Source: Sulfopaludibacter sp963815475 (GTDB taxonomy: Bacteria; Acidobacteriota; Terriglobia; Bryobacterales; Bryobacteraceae). From it: DNA of 64,000 nucleotides. Below the pieces are notes generated by a model. The model was not told the DNA's origin and did no database searches. It was given only the letters and a program-made list of their open reading frames with translations. Position numbers and translations under genes: made by a program. Of the stretch, positions 45,817 through 54,509 are shown piece by piece. The first letter of the stretch is position 1. Each line of letters starts with the position of its first letter. The stretch covers positions 2,852,001 to 2,916,000 of the forward strand of contig CAWFHD010000003.1 of the NCBI GenBank assembly GCA_963815475.1. Direction: 5' to 3'.

Positions 45817-46698
45817 ATGCAATTGGGGAAAGGGGCGGCGCTATTATTATTCCTCGCGCCGTCCATGTATTTGCTGTCGCAGGAACCGGCGGTGTCTGGA
45901 GCCGGCACGCGTGCGACCAACGATAAATCTGTGACGGCGGCCGCCGTGGCCGGATCGAAGGAAGATCCTGCTGCTTTCGAGCGAGGCGCCGCGCTCTACA
46001 CCACAAACTGTGCGGGCTGCCATGGAACAACAGCGCGCGGAGGACCGGGCGCTCCCGATCTGGTGCGCTCCCTGCTGGTGCTCGACGACGAAAAAGGGAT
46101 TCTCATCGCCCCAGTGCTGCGGAATGGCCGGCCCGATCTGGGCATGCCCAAGCCGGGTCTCACCGAGCCGCAGATCGCCGACCTGGTGGCGTGGCTGCAC
46201 GTGCAGACCTACGCTGCCGGCCATCGCACAACCTATGCGTTTCAAGATGTGTTGACCGGCGATGCCAAGAAGGGCGAAGCGTATTTCCAATCTACCTGTG
46301 CAAGTTGTCATTCGGCCACCGCCGATCTCAAGGGTATCGGTTCGCGCTATGACGCGTTTTCCCTGCAGGCGAAATGGCTGCAACCGCGCGGCGGACGGGG
46401 CGGCGGCGGTGGACGCGGAGGGCGCGGCGGGGCAACCGCGGCCGCATCCAATCGCAGTGCCATCACCGCTACGGTGACGCTGGCATCGGGCCAGAAAGTC
46501 TCCGGCACGCTCGACAGGGTCGATGATTTCAGCGTCTCACTGCGTGACTCGGCTGGGGAATATCACTCCTTCACTCGCGACGGCGCCGTTCCCAAAGTGG
46601 AGATCAATGACCCGCTGAAGCCGCACGTCGATCTGCTGGAGAAGTATACCGACCCCGACATCCACAACGTGACCGCATACCTGGTGACCCTGAAATGA
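45817..46698 (+). CDS. dihaem c-type cytochrome with beta-barrel tail
   Basis: 293 residues. Signal peptide, then two c-type haem sites: CAGCH at 65-69 with Met ligand region GRPDLGMPKPGL, and CASCH at 161-165. A Gly/Arg-rich linker of about 20 residues follows, then a C-terminal segment ATVTLASGQKVSGTLDRVDD and FSVSLRDSAGEYHSFTRDG resembling a small beta-barrel. That segment looks like the linker in the fused gene at 40.7-42.7 kb. Electron acceptor for the overlapping quinoprotein (4-base ATGA overlap). A good ribosome site (GGGGGCAGG) precedes the ATG. Confidence 0.86.
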   Translation: MQLGKGAALLLFLAPSMYLLSQEPAVSGAGTRATNDKSVTAAAVAGSKEDPAAFERGAALYTTNCAGCHGTTARGGPGAPDLVRSLLVLDDEKGILIAPVLRNGRPDLGMPKPGLTEPQIADLVAWLHVQTYAAGHRTTYAFQDVLTGDAKKGEAYFQSTCASCHSATADLKGIGSRYDAFSLQAKWLQPRGGRGGGGGRGGRGGATAAASNRSAITATVTLASGQKVSGTLDRVDDFSVSLRDSAGEYHSFTRDGAVPKVEINDPLKPHVDLLEKYTDPDIHNVTAYLVTLK

Positions 46699-48320
46699 AG
46701 ATCTCGCGAGTTTTGACATCCATGCTGCTGGGAGCGGCGTGCCTCGCCGCCCAGTCCCAAGGCCTCAGCCAGGCCGACATCGTCAAACCGAAGCCCGATT
46801 CCTGGCCGACCTATAACGGCGACTATTCGGGCCAGCGCTACAGCCCGCTGACGCAGATCGACACGAAGAATGTTCACACGCTTTCGCTCGCCTGGGCCAC
46901 ACGCTTTGGAGCAGGCGGAGGTGGCGGTGGAAGAGGTGGAGCAGCCGGACCCGCGGCGGGCGTCACCATCAAGGCGACTCCACTGCTGGTGAATGGCATC
47001 CTCTATTTCTCCGCGCCCAATCATGTCTGGGCCGCCGATGCCCGCACCGGTCGTGAACTGTGGCATTACCAATATCCGCCGAACACCGGCAGCACCATCG
47101 GCAATCGCGGCGTCGGCATGTACGGCAACTGGCTGTTCATCGAAACGCCCGACAGCAACCTGGTGAGCCTCGACGCCCGCACTGGCAAGGAGCGCTGGAA
47201 GGTGTCGATTGCCGATCCAAAGCTCGATTACACATCGACCGTGGCGCCGGTGGTGATCGGCAATCACGTGATCGCGGGTATCGGCGGCGACCATTTGGAC
47301 AACCCGGGATTCGTGCAATCGCGCGATCCCGAAACCGGCGCGCTGCAATGGAAGTGGTGGACCACGCCGCGCAAGGGCCAACCGGGCATGGAAAGCTGGC
47401 CCGATGAGTACTCGGCAGCGCACGGCACTGGTCAGGCCTGGATGCCAGGCACATACGATCCCGAATTGAATCTCTACATCGTCGGCACCGGCAATCCGAA
47501 TCCGGTGATGGCAGAGAAGAGCCGCAAGGGGGACAACCTCTTCACGTGCTCCATCGTGGCCATCAATCCCGATACAGGGAAGATGGTCTGGTACTTCCAG
47601 CCTTCGCCGCACGACGTTCACGATTGGGACGCCGTGGAGACGCCCGTGCTGGTGGATGGCAATGTGGATGGGCAGCCGCGTAAGCTGGTGGTGCAGGCCA
47701 GCCGCAACGGATATTTCTTCGTGCTCGATCGCGCCACCGGCAAGCGGATTGTGAGTGCGCCGTTCATCGACACGGTAAATTGGGCCAAGGGCATCAATGC
47801 CAACGGGCAGCCTATCCCCGATCCGAAAAAATTCCCCACTACCGACGGAGTGCTGGTGTCGCCCTCATCGAACGGCGCCACCAACTGGCAGGCCCCAAGC
47901 TATAGCCCTCGCACCGGCCTCTTCTACGTGGGCAGTAGCCGCTCCTTCAGCATGTTCTACCTGATCGATACCGACGATCATCCGGAAGGTTGGGGCGGCC
48001 TCGATAGCGGAGTCGGCAGCGAAGGCAATGCGCTGCTGGCCATCGATTACCACACGGCAAAGGTGGTCTGGCGGCACGAGTGGCCCAGCGGCAACGGGAT
48101 CGTCAACAATCTCTCCACCGCCGGCAATGTGCTCTTCACCAGCAACGGGCAGAACGTGGTGGCCTTCGACGCCGCCAACGGCAAAATCCTGTGGCATGCT
48201 GGTTTGATGGCCGCCCCCAGCGCCGGCCCCATCACCTACATGCTCGACGGCAAGCAATACGTTCTGGTAGCCGCCGGAGACAGCCTCTACGCTTTCACTG
48301 TGAATCGGGCGGAGGAGTAG
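46695..48320 (+). CDS. PQQ-dependent dehydrogenase (quinoprotein), soluble
   Basis: 541 residues. Signal peptide (VLTSMLLGAACLAAQ), then the quinoprotein propeller: DSWPTYNGDYSGQRYSPLTQ, ALDARTG-type W motifs (VWAADARTGRELWHYQYPPN, LVSLDARTGKERWKVSIADP, IVAINPDTGKMVWYFQPSPH, VVAFDAANGKILWHAGL), and DVHDWDAVETPVLVDG. The motifs match methanol/ethanol dehydrogenase-like proteins. A Gly-rich loop (GAGGGGGGRGGAAGPAAG) is inserted in blade 1. It lacks its own haem and would donate electrons to the overlapping dihaem cytochrome. Substrate undetermined. Confidence 0.88.
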   Translation: MKISRVLTSMLLGAACLAAQSQGLSQADIVKPKPDSWPTYNGDYSGQRYSPLTQIDTKNVHTLSLAWATRFGAGGGGGGRGGAAGPAAGVTIKATPLLVNGILYFSAPNHVWAADARTGRELWHYQYPPNTGSTIGNRGVGMYGNWLFIETPDSNLVSLDARTGKERWKVSIADPKLDYTSTVAPVVIGNHVIAGIGGDHLDNPGFVQSRDPETGALQWKWWTTPRKGQPGMESWPDEYSAAHGTGQAWMPGTYDPELNLYIVGTGNPNPVMAEKSRKGDNLFTCSIVAINPDTGKMVWYFQPSPHDVHDWDAVETPVLVDGNVDGQPRKLVVQASRNGYFFVLDRATGKRIVSAPFIDTVNWAKGINANGQPIPDPKKFPTTDGVLVSPSSNGATNWQAPSYSPRTGLFYVGSSRSFSMFYLIDTDDHPEGWGGLDSGVGSEGNALLAIDYHTAKVVWRHEWPSGNGIVNNLSTAGNVLFTSNGQNVVAFDAANGKILWHAGLMAAPSAGPITYMLDGKQYVLVAAGDSLYAFTVNRAEE

Positions 48321-48425
48321 GGCGAGTGTAGGGCGGCAATCAGAACAACGACTATCCCAATGGACGCGAAATCCCCTGTGGGGCATCGAGGTTTATGAAA
48401 TTTCGTGGGTCGCAGGCCCATTCCG

Positions 48426-49904
48426 TCAGGCGTGGATGATGCGGCGCAAGCGGCGCACGTGCCGGTGCATGTCTGGTGCCTTGGTGCTGCCGAAGCCAAG
48501 AATGAAGCCCTGGCGGGCGTTTCCGGCCGAGTATGCGGTGGAGAGCGGCCACAGCCAGAGACCTTCGCGGGCAGCACGGACGGAGATTTTGCGGTCGGAG
48601 AGGCCGGGCGGAAGCGTGACCACCAGATGCATGCCGGCTTCGGCTCCGAGGATTTCCAATTCTTCTCCGAACTCTTCGCGGATGGCTTTCACCAGGGCGC
48701 CGCGACGCTCGGCGTAGAGCATTCGAGTCTTGCGGATGTGGCGCGCGAAGTGGCCTTCGCGCATGAAAGAGGTGAGGGCGGCCTGATAGAGATGCGGCGG
48801 GCAGAGGTCGCAGGCGCGGCGCACGGCGGCGAAGCGATCGACCAGGGCGGGCGGAACGACAAGGTATCCCAGGCGTAGCGACGGGAACAGCGTCTTGCTG
48901 AAGGTGCCGACGTAAATCACGCGCGACCCGCCGTCGAGCCCCTGCAACGACGCGATGGGCATGCTTTCGTAACGATACTCGCTATCGTAATCGTCTTCGA
49001 TGACCCAGGCGTCGGAGCGATGCGCCCACTTGAGAAGCTGCAGGCGGCGGGCCGCGCTCATGGTGGCGCCGAGCGGGTATTGATGAGACGGCGTCACAAA
49101 GGCGGCGCGCGCGTTTCGGCAGAGCCTGATGCCGGCCGCGACAAGGAGGCCTTCGCCATCGACAGGCACGGGCACGGTGCGGCAGCCGGAAAGGGTGAGG
49201 GCGTAGCGCAGAAATTCGTAGCCGGGCTCTTCGATCCAGACGGAAGTGCCGGGGTCGAGGAGGACGCGCGCCGAGAGGTCGAGGGCCTGCTGCGAGCCGT
49301 TGACGATCATGACTTGGGCGGCGTCACAGTTGAGCGCGCGGGAGCTGCGGAGGTAGGCCGCGATGACGTCGCGAAAGTCGGGGGAGCCCATGGGGTCGGG
49401 ATAGTTCATGGAGCCGGCGCTGACGGTGCGGGCATGGCGCGATACGAGGTCGGACCAGACGCGAAAGGGGAAGTGGTCGTAGGCGAGCTGGCCCACGCTG
49501 AAGGCTCCGGCGCCGAGGAACCAGGGTGAGCGGCGGGCCGCGGGCAGGGCTTTGGCTGCGCGGGAAACGGCGATGGATGCCGCGTCGGACTGGAACTTCA
49601 AGGTGGCGGGGCGCGCGCCGCCGGATGGTTCGAGCAGCGAACTGGTGACGAAGGTGCCGGCGCCGTGGCGGCTCTCGATGTAGCCCTCGGCGAGAAGCTG
49701 GGCGTAGGCGCCGAGGGCGGGAATGCGGGAGATGCCTAGGTCGGCGGCGAGGGTGCGGGTGGAGGGGATTTGCTGGCCGGGCTGGAGGCGGCGCTCGAGG
49801 ATCATGGCGCGGAAGGCATCGTAGATCTGGCGATGGAGCGGCTGCGGGCTTTGGCGCTGAATGGCGATCATGGGCAGTGCGGCGCCGGGCAGCTTTTTTC
49901 TCAT
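48426..49904 (-). CDS. MocR-type (GntR-aminotransferase) regulator, PdxR-like
   Basis: 492 residues. N-terminal GntR winged helix: PLHRQIYDAFRAMILERRLQ, PGQQIPSTRTLAADLGISR, YIESRHGAGTFV. C-terminal aminotransferase-like domain with MIVNGSQQALDLSARVLLDP, VTPSHQYPLGATMSAARRLQ, WVIEDDYDSEYRYE and the PLP Lys in VGTFSKTLFPSLRLGYLVVP. Such proteins sense PLP or amino compounds and regulate PLP synthesis, GABA or taurine genes. GGGGAG lies 5 bases before the ATG. Three AGTGG half sites just upstream could be its operator. No obvious target gene is adjacent. Confidence 0.9.
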   Translation of the reverse strand: MRKKLPGAALPMIAIQRQSPQPLHRQIYDAFRAMILERRLQPGQQIPSTRTLAADLGISRIPALGAYAQLLAEGYIESRHGAGTFVTSSLLEPSGGARPATLKFQSDAASIAVSRAAKALPAARRSPWFLGAGAFSVGQLAYDHFPFRVWSDLVSRHARTVSAGSMNYPDPMGSPDFRDVIAAYLRSSRALNCDAAQVMIVNGSQQALDLSARVLLDPGTSVWIEEPGYEFLRYALTLSGCRTVPVPVDGEGLLVAAGIRLCRNARAAFVTPSHQYPLGATMSAARRLQLLKWAHRSDAWVIEDDYDSEYRYESMPIASLQGLDGGSRVIYVGTFSKTLFPSLRLGYLVVPPALVDRFAAVRRACDLCPPHLYQAALTSFMREGHFARHIRKTRMLYAERRGALVKAIREEFGEELEILGAEAGMHLVVTLPPGLSDRKISVRAAREGLWLWPLSTAYSAGNARQGFILGFGSTKAPDMHRHVRRLRRIIHA

Positions 49905-49920
49905 ATATCTCCCCGATTAT

Positions 49921-49967
49921 AGTGGTCATATCGAGAGGGATCCAAGTGGCTATTGATGACGACCACT
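49921..49967. promoter_or_regulatory. candidate MocR/PdxR operator
   Basis: Three related half sites lie 17-46 bases before the regulator's start: AGTGGTC at 49921-49927, AAGTGGC at 49944-49950, and an inverted copy GACCACT at 49961-49967 (reads AAAAGTGGTC on the minus strand through 49970). Actinobacterial PdxR is known to use AAGTGG-type sites, so autoregulation is plausible. Confidence 0.5.
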
Positions 49968-50096
49968 TTTAGCGGCAGGATGGCAATAACTCACGCTAAC
50001 CGCTTTGGAGGGAATTCCGTGGAGCAGTGGACCGGCTAACCGGCGTCTAACCGCGTCGCGATAATCGCTGCTTCACCTGGTCTGTTTACTGGCCAC

Positions 50097-50133
50097 AAAA
50101 AGGCGCCCGCCTCGTGGTAACGGGCGCCTTTTT
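50097..50133. terminator. strong bidirectional rho-independent terminator
   Basis: Perfect 13-bp stem AAAAAGGCGCCCG (50097-50109) and CGGGCGCCTTTTT (50121-50133) with an 11-base loop, followed by GTTTTTG on the plus strand. T-runs on both strands make it bidirectional. On the minus strand it would stop readthrough from 50.2 kb into the MocR promoter; on the plus strand it would end any transcript starting near 49.95 kb. Confidence 0.85.
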
Positions 50134-50214
50134 GTTTTTGGGGTGTAGGGTGCGGAGTATCGGGGTAGGCTCTACCGGTCGCGGCAGGGCTGGCTTGCGG
50201 CTACGATCGATACT

Positions 50215-50268
50215 TTTGTGCTTGACGATGGTTGCCGCAACCTTTCGCGGATCCCACTCGAACTCCAT
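50215..50268 (-). pseudogene. BrnT toxin remnant (N-terminal 18 codons)
   Basis: MEFEWDPRKVAATIVKHK matches the start of BrnT ribonuclease toxins (consensus MxFEWDxxKxxxNxxKHG). After KHK the frame turns into unrelated sequence, and no BrnA antitoxin follows. The remaining approximately 70 residues of the toxin are missing, probably deleted. The terminator at 50.1 kb lies beyond the break. Confidence 0.45.
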
Positions 50269-50417
50269 GGTCAGCCCCCAAAATACTTACGAGACCGAAG
50301 ATTGGATCGCGGCGCGACACGATCGGCGCTTGATAATCTGTTAGTCGTGACCAAAACGGCTGGCTTGGCAGAGAGAATCCGGAATCTGAACGTCGGGCGG
50401 CGCGGAGGAACAGTCCA

Positions 50418-52096
50418 ATGATGCTACAGGGTCATTTGCCGGTTTGGGGTGGGATGCTCGCCTGCCTGGTTTTACCGGCGTTCGCCGCCTCATCAGGCGA
50501 GCAGGGGACGGACTCAGCGCCGGCGAAAGGGAGTCTCATCGTAGACGCCCCGGCAGGCAAAATCGAAGGGGAACTGGACGGCAAGCTGCGCGTCTTCAAG
50601 GGCATTCCATTTGCGTTGCCGCCGGTGGGGGAGGCGCGCTGGAAGCCGCCAATTTCCATGCCTCGGTGGGCGGAGGTCCGAAAGGCGAGGGAATTCGGGC
50701 CAGCATGCTATCAGCCCAAGGTCACGGTCCAAACGGTGTACACGCGCGATCCGCTGCCGATGAGCGAGGATTGCCTGACGCTGAATATCTGGGCGCCCGC
50801 CGATGCTCGCAACGCCCCTGTCTTTTTCTGGATATACGGCGGCGCGCTGACCTCTGGCGCGAGCCGCGAGGCAATGTACGACGGCGCCCGGTTGGCGGCT
50901 CAAGGCATTGTCGTGGTCTCCATCAACTACAGGCTGGGGGTGTTCGGCTGGCTCGCGCATTCTGAACTCAGTTCTGAGTCGCCCAAGGGAGTGTCGGGCA
51001 ACTACGGGCTGCTCGACCAGATTGAAGCGCTGCGATGGGTCCAGCGGAATATCGAGGCGTTCGGCGGAGATTCCGCGAATGTGACGATCGCCGGCGAATC
51101 CGCGGGCGGTTTGAGTGTGATCTACCTTATGGCCGCGGCGCCCGCGCGCGGTCTGTTCTCGAAAGCCATTGCCGAGAGCGCGTACCTGATCTCCACGCCT
51201 GAACTAAAGCAGCGCCGTTTCGGCTCTGAGGCGGCGGAAGCAAGCGGCTCGCGACTTGCGGCGGCGCTACATGCGCCAAACCTTGCCGCTTTGCGCGCCA
51301 TGGATGCGAGCGCCTTGGCGAACGCCGCTCCGGCGGCAGGCTATGCGCCATGGGGCACGGTGGACGGGCAAATTTTACCGCGTCAACTGGTGGATGTATT
51401 TGACAGAGGCGAACAAGCGCCGGTCCCATTGCTGGCGGGCTTCAATAGCGGGGAGATCCGTTCGCTAAGGGCCCTCGCTCCGCGGCCTCCCTCGAATGCC
51501 GTGGAGTATGAGCGCCTCATTCGCGAGCGCTATCTGGAGCTCGCCGGCGAATTCCTGAAGCTCTATCCCAGCGCGAACATGGAGGAGAGCGTACTGGCAA
51601 CCACGCGCGATGCCTTGTACGGATGGACTGCAGAGCGGTTGGTTCGCAGCCAGTCCGCTCTGCGCGTGCCGGGCTTCCTCTACTACTTCGATCATGGCTA
51701 TCCGCCGCCGATTCGGCGGGTTTGCATGCATTCCACGCCAGCGAGCTGCCCTTCGTGTTCGGAACGTTCGAGGCGACAACGCCCAACTGGCCGAAGATCC
51801 CCGCGACTCCGCAAGAGACGAGTCTGAGCGATGCGATGATCGGCTATTGGACCAGTTTCGCCCGGAGCGGCAAACCGCAGGCCGCGAATCAACCGGACTG
51901 GCCTGCCTACGGATCGACGCACTCCTACATGGCGCTTACGGACGCGCCACACCCGTCGGATCATTTGTTGCCGGGGATGTACGAGTTGCACGAGGACGTG
52001 GTCTCCAGACGAAGGGCGAGCGGCGACGCGGCCTGGAACTGGAACGCCGGCATCGCCTCGCCCAAGCTTCCGGTTCAGAATACGCCGCGAAGGTAG
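50418..52096 (+). pseudogene. secreted type-B carboxylesterase, one frameshift
   Basis: Signal peptide (GGMLACLVLPAFAAS), then the carboxylesterase B fold: LRVFKGIPFALPPVGEARWK, MSEDCLTLNIWAP, FFWIYGGALTSGAS (oxyanion hole), NYGLLDQIEALRWVQRNIEA, FGGDSANVTIAGESAGGLSV (nucleophile Ser). The frame breaks after FLYYFDHGYP near 51700-51720 in CCGCCGCCG; the other frame continues SAGLHAFHASELPFVFGTFE (catalytic His) and ends 52096. Combined length is about 557 residues, normal for the family. GGAGGA lies 8 bases before the ATG. If the indel is a sequencing error the enzyme would be complete, since both active-site segments are intact. Confidence 0.82.
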
Positions 52097-52176
52097 TTCG
52101 GATTCCAAACTTAACTTCTGCATCCGGCTGTCTGTCTAGATCCGAGCTAAGTTGTTGGCGGCCTGCCGCCTCCTAG

Positions 52177-53941
52177 TCAATTCCCCGTGGGTCGCTCGAT
52201 GTGATCGATGACGAAGGTGTCGACGGGCCCTTTACCCGGTTCAAGCCTGAGGCCGAGCTGTCCCTGGAGCGCAGTGAATATCGAGGGCGGACCCGTAGGG
52301 TCGGACGGGTGGGGCGGGCCATAGCGGAACCGGCCAACTTGCTTTCCTCTGGCGAAAACTCGACGTGAATATTGAATCGTCCCGTGATTCCAGTCTTGTT
52401 GATCACGGGACGGTCCAAGACCGGGCGGAGCAATATGGAAAAGTCATCGAGCGTCGCGCCCTGAACTTCCACGGAGGGCGGGTATAATCGCCTGATGTTA
52501 CTCATGCAATATTCCTGGCCCGGTTGAAGCGGAGTGGTCGCCGCATAGGAATATGGCACGCAGCTTCCTTCAGTAAACTCGTGCAACTTCGGCCCCCCAC
52601 GCGCGACGCTTAAGAAATAGACAGGGCCTTCGATTGTTTGAGGATGGATCTTCAAGTGAAAATGTTCTTCCAAAAGCACCTGCATCATCGGACCCCTCAT
52701 CATCCTCACGCTTGGACTTCCTTCGGCCCTGGCGTTGATCTCATAGAAGGCGGAGTGGATCCAGGACGGACCTCCATCGATCGGAGTAAATGGGTTAGAA
52801 GCATAAGCACCCCGAATCAAACCCATGCCGTGCTCGTCGTGCAACGGATAGCAACCTGTGCTGAGTCTTCCGGGTGATGAATTGCCCCGAGGCGGGTACA
52901 TAACGCCGCGCTCTTGCCGATACTCACAGGGTTTGATGGAGACGACTTCGAATTTCGGCGCGGCCGCTCGCGCGTCTTGCGCGCGGATGGCAGGCGCGTC
53001 CAGCACGCCGATCAGGACAGGCGCCGCGAGTGCCGCCAGGCCGATCGCCGCCAGAGCGACCATTTTGGGGCCGCTTAACTCGATAGCGATGCTTCCTGCC
53101 AGGATCGTGCGGAGACGCTTCTTCACATCTGCGCCCGTCACTCCGGAAATACAAGGCAACGGGGATTCCAGGTAGAAGCGGCAGACCTTCAATATCCCTT
53201 CCACATAGTCCGACGGTTCGCAGCCCATGCGCAGGACCTCTTCGTCGCACGCCAGTTCACGCTCCTCCACCATGCGCGATCCAATCCACCAGACCAGCGG
53301 ATGGAACCAGAAGATCGCCTCCACCACCATATGCAGGGCGGCGAAGAAATTGTCCCGGCGGCGCACGTGGCATAGCTCGTGCGTGAGAACGGCGCTCAAC
53401 TGCGGTGGATTCAGGCGTTCCATGAGCTGGGCCGGCAGAACCAGAACCGGGCGCAGAAAACCCACGACGCCTGGCTCCTCCGCGCCGGGCGTGATGACCG
53501 CGAGCACGGGGATTCGGAGTTCGATGGGCGTGCCGGCTCGCAGTGCTGCCCGAACTCTCAACCAACTGCGGCATCGTGCCAGCACGATTGCCAAAAACCC
53601 GAGGGCCCACACGGTGCCGATCGCGACTGGCACCCAATCGAGTGGGGTGTGCGCTGGAACTGTAGGTGTTGACGGTGCGGCGAAAACGGTTCCGCGATTT
53701 GAACAAGGGTGGTCGGGAAAACAGGAGCCGCCACGAATGCGGGATGTGGAGTTGGACGCGGCACCACGCTTCCCAGGCTCACCAGGAGCGCGAACGGCAC
53801 GAGGAATTTTAGCGACGCACTCAGCCAAACAAAGTAGCGCACCTTCGGCGAATTCCTGCGAAGCACGAACGCCACCAATCCCGCCACAAGCGCGAACCAG
53901 GATGACTGCCATAGATGGTTGACGATGAAAGGGGTAGTCAT
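52177..53941 (-). pseudogene. BlaR1-like M56 peptidase fused to TIGR03435 domain, two frameshifts
   Basis: The N-terminus starts MTTPFIVNHLWQSSWFALVA at 53941, with helices LVAFVLRR and LSASLKFLVPFALLVSLGSV. The frame shifts at about 53690, continuing FAAPSTPTVPAHTPLDWVPV. The M56 zinc motif is SAVLTHELCHVRRRDNFFAA, with EERELACDEEVLRMG downstream. The C-terminal domain FEVVSIKPC...GRLSTGCYPLHD and FHLKIHPQTIEGPVYFLSVA matches TIGR03435, common in Acidobacteriota. A second shift at about 52333 moves the end into the frame LGLRLEPGKGPVDTFVIDHI, stopping at 52177. It overlaps BlaI by 4 bases, forming a signalling pair. Confidence 0.82.
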
Positions 53942-54339
53942 TTCGGTTTCCGCATCCTTTCCGCCTTCCGCTGCCGGTCGGCTTCCACGGCGGCCTTCTC
54001 CATCTCGCGAATATCTTCGAGCGTGAGCTTGCCGGACTCGATGAGCTGCGCCATCATTGGCTGCGGCCGTCCGCCGAAAAAGCTCAGGATCTCGTCGAGC
54101 AGGCTGTCGCGGGCCGTGTCTTTGGCGATTAATGGCTCGAAAATATCGGCGTTTCCGACCTTTCGAGCGCGCCGCACAACCTTCTTGGATTCCATCCGAT
54201 ACACGGTGTTCGTGATGGTGGTGTAGGCAGGGCGAGGTTCTGGAAACGCCTCCTGAATCTCGCGCATGGAGGCCTTTCCACGGGCCCACAGAGCTTCCAG
54301 AATCCGAAGTTCCAGCCTGGCGAGTTTAGGCCTCTTCAT
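53938..54339 (-). CDS. BlaI/MecI/CopY family transcriptional repressor
   Basis: 133 residues. Winged-helix start KLARLELRILEALWARGKAS with REIQEAFPEPRPAYTTITNT and VYRMESKKVVRR, the BlaI recognition region, then a dimerisation part (LLDEILSFFGGRPQPMMAQL, LEDIREMEKAAVEADRQRK). Such repressors are removed by proteolysis started by the BlaR1-like sensor, here encoded immediately downstream with ATGA overlap. The dyad at 54355-54371, 16 bases upstream of the start, is a probable operator for autorepression. Its regulon may be the esterase and enolase-like genes nearby, by inference. Confidence 0.92.
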   Translation of the reverse strand: MKRPKLARLELRILEALWARGKASMREIQEAFPEPRPAYTTITNTVYRMESKKVVRRARKVGNADIFEPLIAKDTARDSLLDEILSFFGGRPQPMMAQLIESGKLTLEDIREMEKAAVEADRQRKAERMRKPK

Positions 54340-54354
54340 ATGCTGCTGACGATC

Positions 54355-54371
54355 TTACTACTGCATAGTAA
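54355..54371. promoter_or_regulatory. candidate BlaI operator dyad
   Basis: TTACTA at 54355-54360 and TAGTAA at 54366-54371 form a perfect 6-bp inverted repeat with a 5-base centre (CTGCA). An overlapping outer pair ACTAC (54357-54361) / GTAGT (54374-54378) extends the symmetry. Position just upstream of the repressor gene fits the autoregulation known for BlaI/MecI proteins, whose sites are TACA/TGTA-type dyads. Confidence 0.55.
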
Positions 54372-54509
54372 GGTAGTCAAGAGGAAGATGCCCGGCGCCT
54401 GCCGCGCGGAGCTTACGTCCGGTGAGACGGGTGTAGACTGGATTCGATTCAAGCCGTCCGGTCGAGTTGCCGATCCGGTTTTGGCGCCGTTTGCCAGCAG
54501 GAGGAGATT

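Larger units (their letters stand above)
49905..50417. other. intergenic region with operator-like sites, terminator and toxin stub
   Basis: About 510 bases between the MocR regulator and the carboxylesterase. Contains AGTGG half sites (49921-49967), three copies of CTAACCG (49996, 50036, 50047), a strong hairpin terminator (50097-50133) and an 18-codon BrnT-like stub (minus, 50215-50268). No intact gene was found. The interval 49971-50096 ahead of the terminator could be transcribed as a short RNA, which is speculative. Confidence 0.5.

Noticed and set aside
46400..46440. Gly/Arg-rich repeats in the cytochrome gene as a tandem repeat locus
   Set aside because: They encode a short flexible linker within an intact gene; similar Gly-rich loops occur in neighbouring proteins.
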